Source of the DNA: JADFQT01 sp965216025 | GTDB lineage: Bacteria; Chloroflexota; Dehalococcoidia; Lucifugimonadales; UBA3495 | Direction: 5' to 3' | NCBI GenBank assembly: GCA_965216025.1 | Contig: CBDCEX010000017.1 | Span: 930,001 to 994,000 of the forward strand | DNA length: 64,000 nt | In this document: positions 60,481 to 64,000 of the stretch, one piece after another | How the letters are laid out: each line of letters opens with the position of its first letter | Position numbering within the stretch: the stretch's first letter is position 1 | Notes under the pieces: generated by a model | The model's input: the letters and a program-made list of their open reading frames with translations, nothing else | What the model was told of the DNA's origin: nothing | Database searches by the model: none | Made by a program: the position numbers and the translations under genes

Positions 60481-61909
60481 TAACTGTTCAGACTTGATGA
60501 GGTGAATTGGCTCAAAGCCGTTGGAAAAACGCTGGCATGGCCGGGGGAGTTGTGGCATACCAGGGAGGTGGACACTGAACTAGACCTGAACGCGGCGAGT
60601 CGCGAAACTCTGCTGGAGATAATTGCCGGCCAGCGGGCAGTCATTGCCGATTTGCAAAGGCGGATTGGGGTTCTGGAATCCCGTCCCAACCGGCGCGGGT
60701 CGTCGGGGATGCCGGGTAATCAGCCGCACTCCAGCCGGCAAGCGCCGGAGAAAAAGGAGCCCAGAAAGCCGCGCCGCCATGGCTTCGCCCGCCAGCGCAT
60801 GACTCCTACCCAGCGGGTGGAGCATGCCGTGGCGGTCTGTCCCGACTGCGGGACTCACCTGAACGGCGGATGGGTACAGCGAACTCGGGAAGTCATTGAG
60901 CTATCGGTGGCTCCGGTAGAAGTGACCGAGCACGCCCTGGTAGCCCGCATCTGTCCGGTATGCCAGCGGCGCCGGCTGCCCAAAGAGGCCCTGCAGGGGG
61001 TGGTTCTGGGCCAGCAGCGCCTGGGGGTCAATCTGGTAAGCCTGATGGTGACCCTGCGGGAGGAGGGACGGTTGCCCATAAGAATCATCCAATGGTACCT
61101 GGAGACCGTCCATCAGTTGCACCTGAGTGTTGGTGCCATCGTCCAGGCCGTCCATGGAGTAGCCCGTCAGGCTGAGACGGCGGTGCGAGAGGTGCTCGAG
61201 CAAGTCCGCGCCAGTCCCGTGGTGCAGGGCGACGAAACCGGCTGGCGCCAGGACGGGAGCAACGGCTATGTTTGGACCTTCAGCACTCCCAGCGAACGAT
61301 ACTTCCTGCGTCGGGGTCGGGATAAGGGGGTGGTGGATGAGGTGCTGGATTCCTCCTTCAGCGGAGTGTTGGTCAGTGATTTCTACGCCGCCTATAACCA
61401 CTACCCGGGCCTGAAGCAACGGTGCTGGGCTCATCTGCTGCGGGATATCCATGACCTGAAAGGGTTGTACCCAGAAGACGCTGGGCTGGCTCAGTGGGCC
61501 GAGGCGGTTCACCAGGTCTACACGGAGGCCAAGGCCGCGGTCCTTCCCCGAGCCCAGCCAGGCCATCGCACCCAGCTAATGCTGGAGGAGAAACTAATGG
61601 TCTTGGCACGGCCTTTCCTTAAAGATCCCCTGGCGGTTCAGGCCAAGCTCTGCCGGCGCATGGAACGGTTCATCAAGGAACTGTTTGTCTTCGTGTCGGA
61701 CCCAGCCGTGCCCTCAGACAACAACGCCGCCGAGCGGAGCCTGCGGCATCTGGTAACCAGTCGCAAGATCAGCGGCGGCACCCGCTCAGGGCAGGGCACC
61801 GACAGCAAGATGACCTTGGCATCCCTCTTTGGCACCTGGCGGGCCAGAGGTCTCAATCCCCTCCTGGAATGCCGCCGGTTGCTCACTTCCCCTCAACTCT
61901 GAACAGTTT
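60481..61909 (+). mobile_element. IS66-type insertion sequence without TnpA/TnpB
   Basis: The element is 1429 bp with inverted ends around AACTGTTCAGA and a 10-bp direct repeat CTAGAGCGGG (60471-60480 and 61910-61919). The left repeat contains the FKBP stop codon TAG. Confidence 0.9.
60502..61902 (+). CDS. IS66-family transposase TnpC
   Basis: The 466-residue protein shows the family architecture: a leucine-rich N-terminal helix (LLEIIAGQRAVIADLQRRIG), a zinc-binding region (CPDCGTHLNG, ICPVCQRRR), the DDE domain with VVQGDETGWRQDG, VLVSDFYAAYNHYPGLKQRC and SDNNAAERSLRHLV, and KISGGTRSGQG. It appears intact. The start GTG-like codon 60502 is approximate. The TnpA and TnpB helper genes are absent, as in the ISBst12-like subgroup. 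Confidence 0.9.
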   Translation: MNWLKAVGKTLAWPGELWHTREVDTELDLNAASRETLLEIIAGQRAVIADLQRRIGVLESRPNRRGSSGMPGNQPHSSRQAPEKKEPRKPRRHGFARQRMTPTQRVEHAVAVCPDCGTHLNGGWVQRTREVIELSVAPVEVTEHALVARICPVCQRRRLPKEALQGVVLGQQRLGVNLVSLMVTLREEGRLPIRIIQWYLETVHQLHLSVGAIVQAVHGVARQAETAVREVLEQVRASPVVQGDETGWRQDGSNGYVWTFSTPSERYFLRRGRDKGVVDEVLDSSFSGVLVSDFYAAYNHYPGLKQRCWAHLLRDIHDLKGLYPEDAGLAQWAEAVHQVYTEAKAAVLPRAQPGHRTQLMLEEKLMVLARPFLKDPLAVQAKLCRRMERFIKELFVFVSDPAVPSDNNAAERSLRHLVTSRKISGGTRSGQGTDSKMTLASLFGTWRARGLNPLLECRRLLTSPQL

Positions 61910-61919
61910 CTAGAGCGGG

Positions 61920-62010
61920 TGTCAAAAGCATCGATGGGTCCTGTGGTGGCGGCATCTGGCTGATGGGTAGATGACGCTGGATTCCGGCCCGCGCCGGAAT
62001 GACGTGCCGG
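61920..62010 (+). repeat. Repeat R2, copy 2
   Basis: It reads TGTCAAAAGCATCGATGGGT and on to GGATTCCGGCCCGCGCCGGA plus ATGACG. It is shorter than copy 1 in the middle. Together the two copies flank the FKBP gene and the IS66 element. Confidence 0.78.
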
Positions 62011-62108
62011 GAATTATGGCATGCCCGAATATCTTGGAACACAGGCTCTTAGCAAGCCCCCGCTCCACCGCAGATGGGGTCCCATCATCCCCGGCCAGCC
62101 GATATTTA

Positions 62109-62480
62109 ATGAAAGCGTTGAGTATTCGCCAACCCTGGGCATGGCTAATTGTCCACGGTTATAAAGATGTGGAGAACCGCAGCTGGTCCACCAAATTCAG
62201 GGGCCGGGTGCAGGTGCACGCGGGCAAATTCCCCGACCCGGGCTGGTTTCCCCAATTAGCCCTGGAGGTCGAAGCCAGGGGAATCGCGCTGCCCGAGCAA
62301 CCCAATCTCGGCGCGTTGGTTGGCGAAGTGGACATTATCGATTGTGTGAGCCAATGGGATTCCCCTTGGTTTATTGGCCCGTACGGCTTTCTCTTAGCTA
62401 ACCCCCTGGCTTACTCCCAACCAATACCCTATCGGGGCAAGTTGGGATTATTCGAAACCGGGCTGCCGGCCCCGCATTAA
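62109..62480 (+). CDS. ASCH-domain protein
   Basis: The 123-residue protein starts MKALSIRQPWAWLIVHGYKD followed by VENRSW, the usual ASCH start, and contains GRVQVHAGKF and GALVGEVDIIDC. ASCH domains are RNA-binding PUA-like folds of mostly unknown target. ATG 62109 is preferred over upstream starts, which would include repeat R2 sequence. No strong ribosome site is present. Confidence 0.87.
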   Translation: MKALSIRQPWAWLIVHGYKDVENRSWSTKFRGRVQVHAGKFPDPGWFPQLALEVEARGIALPEQPNLGALVGEVDIIDCVSQWDSPWFIGPYGFLLANPLAYSQPIPYRGKLGLFETGLPAPH

Positions 62481-62583
62481 GCCCGCTCGGTTTAGCCCCA
62501 CTTGGGGGGTGTGAAATGTCATTGCTTCGCCTGGCGCTGCTTAACCCTCGGAAAAATTACCGTTACCCAGGTGGCAAAGAAAT

Positions 62584-62606
62584 AGGACCGGCTCAAAGCC
62601 GGTCCT
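62584..62606 (-). terminator. Rho-independent terminator of the VOC gene
   Basis: A perfect 9-bp stem AGGACCGGC/GCCGGTCCT closes a TCAAA loop. On the minus strand it is followed by ATTTCTTTG. It lies between convergent genes and could work in both directions. Confidence 0.72.
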
Positions 62607-62642
62607 AAATGCTTGCTGGGAAGGGGGTTTATGCCCGCGGCT

Positions 62643-63095
62643 CTAGGAGAAAATCAACTCCTGGTTTGTCCGCCCCGGTCGCCGCATCTCGGCCAAACCA
62701 TCGGCGGCATTGTCAAAGCTGTTGCAGAACAGCTCGATGCCGTTGCCGTCGGGGTCCTGCAGGTAAATGCTCTTGGTCATCCCGTGGTCTGTGGTGCGCA
62801 ATTCGGTGATCCCATTATCTTTTAGGAGGTGGAAGTACTCGGTCAGCACTTCAAAGCTTTCCACCTGAAGCGCCATGTGGTTCAGTCCCAGTCCTCCGGC
62901 GGTAACCGGAGCGGCGTCGGGAGCCGCCTGGAACAGCGCCAAGTCATGATGGATTTTTCCACAGGTCAAAAAGGTGCCGAACCCGGTTCGCTCTTTGGAT
63001 ACCTCGAAACCCAGCACTTCGGTATAAAACTTGGTGGAGGCTGTTTGGTCCTTGACGTTCAAAACCAGATGACCCACTCGTTTGGGCTTTGCCAT
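62643..63095 (-). CDS. VOC-family (glyoxalase/dioxygenase-like) protein
   Basis: The 150-residue protein has two beta-alpha-beta-beta-beta modules: VGHLVLNVKDQTASTKFYTE and LGLNHMALQVESFEVLTEYF, with the metal-ligand pattern His (GHLV), His (NHMA) and Glu (GNGIELFCNS). It resembles extradiol dioxygenase/catechol-2,3-dioxygenase-like VOC proteins. ATG 63095 (MAKPKRVGHL) is spaced six bases from AGGAGG, better than the earlier ATG 63101. Substrate unknown. Confidence 0.9.
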   Translation of the reverse strand: MAKPKRVGHLVLNVKDQTASTKFYTEVLGFEVSKERTGFGTFLTCGKIHHDLALFQAAPDAAPVTAGGLGLNHMALQVESFEVLTEYFHLLKDNGITELRTTDHGMTKSIYLQDPDGNGIELFCNSFDNAADGLAEMRRPGRTNQELIFS

Positions 63096-63101
63096 GTGCA
63101 T

Positions 63102-63342
63102 CCTCCTCTAATCCGCTATTACCATGAATTCCCTTGATTATAACCCACTATAACCCTTGATTGCCAAATAGCCAAGACTGGGTCGTGGGGCAAGTTTCGA
63201 GGACACCAATAATTAGCCACTAGCTTCACCCGCCCGGAGACCCGACCCACCTGACCAAGCCGGGCAGGCTTGTCGCGCCCTCAAACCAGAAGTATCATCA
63301 CTCTGGTCAATAGCTTGCTCTCTGGGGGAAGGCGGCACTACC
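63102..63342. other. Intergenic region between divergent genes
   Basis: I see no gene here. It must hold the promoters of the VOC gene and the AAA ATPase gene, but none is clear. Confidence 0.35.
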
Positions 63343-64000
63343 ATGCTTTGTCCAAGCTGCGGCCAAGAGAATCCCGTCAACGCCCAGTTCTGCAATGAAT
63401 GCGGGACGCGGTTACATGCCTCTCGGGACGATTTGCCGGCACCCTCGAGAGAGACAGAACCTACCGGGGTCACGGTCGGCTTCCAGTCCCAACCAGACCA
63501 AATCAGCGCTACAGACAGCTCTTCGAGAGAGGCATTTGTGGGCCGCCAGCGGGAGATTGGGGAGCTGAAGGCGGCCCTGTCGGATGCCATTTCCGGCCGG
63601 GGCCGGCTGGTGATGCTGGTAGGGGAGCCGGGCATCGGTAAGACCCGAACCGCCCAGGAGTTGGCATCCCACGCCGAGAGCTGCGGCGCTCAAGTGTTTT
63701 GGGGCCGGTGTTACGAAGAAGAAGGGGCGCCCCCCTACTGGCCCTGGGTGCAACCGATTCGGGACTACGTTCAACAGCATGACCCCGAAAGGCTGCAGTC
63801 CGAAATGGGACCCGGTGCGGCGGACATCGCCGAAATCGTACCCGAGGTTCGCGAAAAGCTGCCGGGCTTGGATCCACCACCATACCTGGAGCCGCAGCAA
63901 GCCAGGTTCCGCCTGTTTGACTCCATTACTGGCTTTTTAAGGAACGCGGCTCGATACCAACCGCTGGTGCTAGTCCTGGATGACCTCCACTGGGCCGGTG
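63343..64000 (+). CDS. Zinc-ribbon AAA ATPase, N-terminal part
   Basis: The gene runs off the right edge after about 219 residues. It begins with a zinc ribbon (MLCPSCGQENPVNAQFCNEC), a linker of about 50 residues, and an AAA-type ATPase domain with FVGRQREIGELKAALSDAI, Walker A GEPGIGKT, and Walker B LVLVLDDLHWAG. This order is typical of large ATPase-TPR regulators, often with an adenylate/guanylate cyclase or LuxR domain. What follows cannot be seen. Confidence 0.88.
   Translation, partial: MLCPSCGQENPVNAQFCNECGTRLHASRDDLPAPSRETEPTGVTVGFQSQPDQISATDSSSREAFVGRQREIGELKAALSDAISGRGRLVMLVGEPGIGKTRTAQELASHAESCGAQVFWGRCYEEEGAPPYWPWVQPIRDYVQQHDPERLQSEMGPGAADIAEIVPEVREKLPGLDPPPYLEPQQARFRLFDSITGFLRNAARYQPLVLVLDDLHWAG

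Overview
The window looks like a GC-rich chromosome segment from an uncultured bacterium. The gene content and the interspersed GTCATTGCGAG-type repeats fit Chloroflexota, perhaps Dehalococcoidia, but that placement is an inference from family resemblance and not from any marker tree. No rRNA, tRNA or CRISPR array was seen. The metabolism is that of an ordinary heterotroph: a monomeric NADP-isocitrate dehydrogenase, an L-lactate utilisation operon (lutABC), riboflavin synthesis, polyamine synthesis, CoA synthesis and a glycerate kinase.

Layout. 1-5.6 kb: truncated icd, a DUF255 protein, a thioredoxin-fold lipoprotein with an in-frame TGA that looks like a selenocysteine codon, and small hypotheticals. 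5.6-14.4 kb: thrS, plsY, prfB with its +1 frameshift site, ribD-ribE-ribBA, and dcd, which is cut at its 5' end by an IS5-type element. 14.5-17.3 kb: SIMPL lipoprotein, anti-sigma factor and ECF sigma factor. 17.9-20.1 kb: selA and an alpha/beta hydrolase. 20.1-22.9 kb: a palindromic element, an interspersed repeat, a frameshifted collagen-like/cupredoxin-like lipoprotein and a YceI-like lipoprotein. 23-31.5 kb: EndoQ-like nuclease, acetyltransferase, then coaE-cbbQ-Nudix-cbbO and a broken methyltransferase. 31.5-37.6 kb: cinA and a four-gene GldA/GldF/GldG-type ABC system.

37.7-62 kb is an IS-rich zone. It holds three copies of one ISAs1-type element (called IS-A here), one of a second ISAs1 type (IS-B), and one each of IS701, IS1182 and IS66 types. 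These sit between speD-speB, an M50 protease, cysteine desulfurase, two M20 amidohydrolases, glycerate kinase, a HEPN/MNT pair, lutABC and an FKBP lipoprotein. The last 2 kb hold an ASCH protein, a VOC protein and the start of a large zinc-ribbon/AAA ATPase.

The most interesting signal is the thioredoxin-like gene at 3581-4548. TGA stands exactly where the first Cys of the CxxC motif belongs, a hairpin of SECIS size and spacing follows it, and selA lies 13 kb away. Other points are the IS insertion between codons 3 and 4 of dcd, an IS-A/IS-B composite whose outer ends are intact and inner ends mutated, two apparently leaderless promoters with identical spacing, and the CoA-synthesis/CoA-hydrolysis/MoxR-VWA operon. 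Several genes carry single-base frameshifts, so some lesions may be assembly errors rather than biology.
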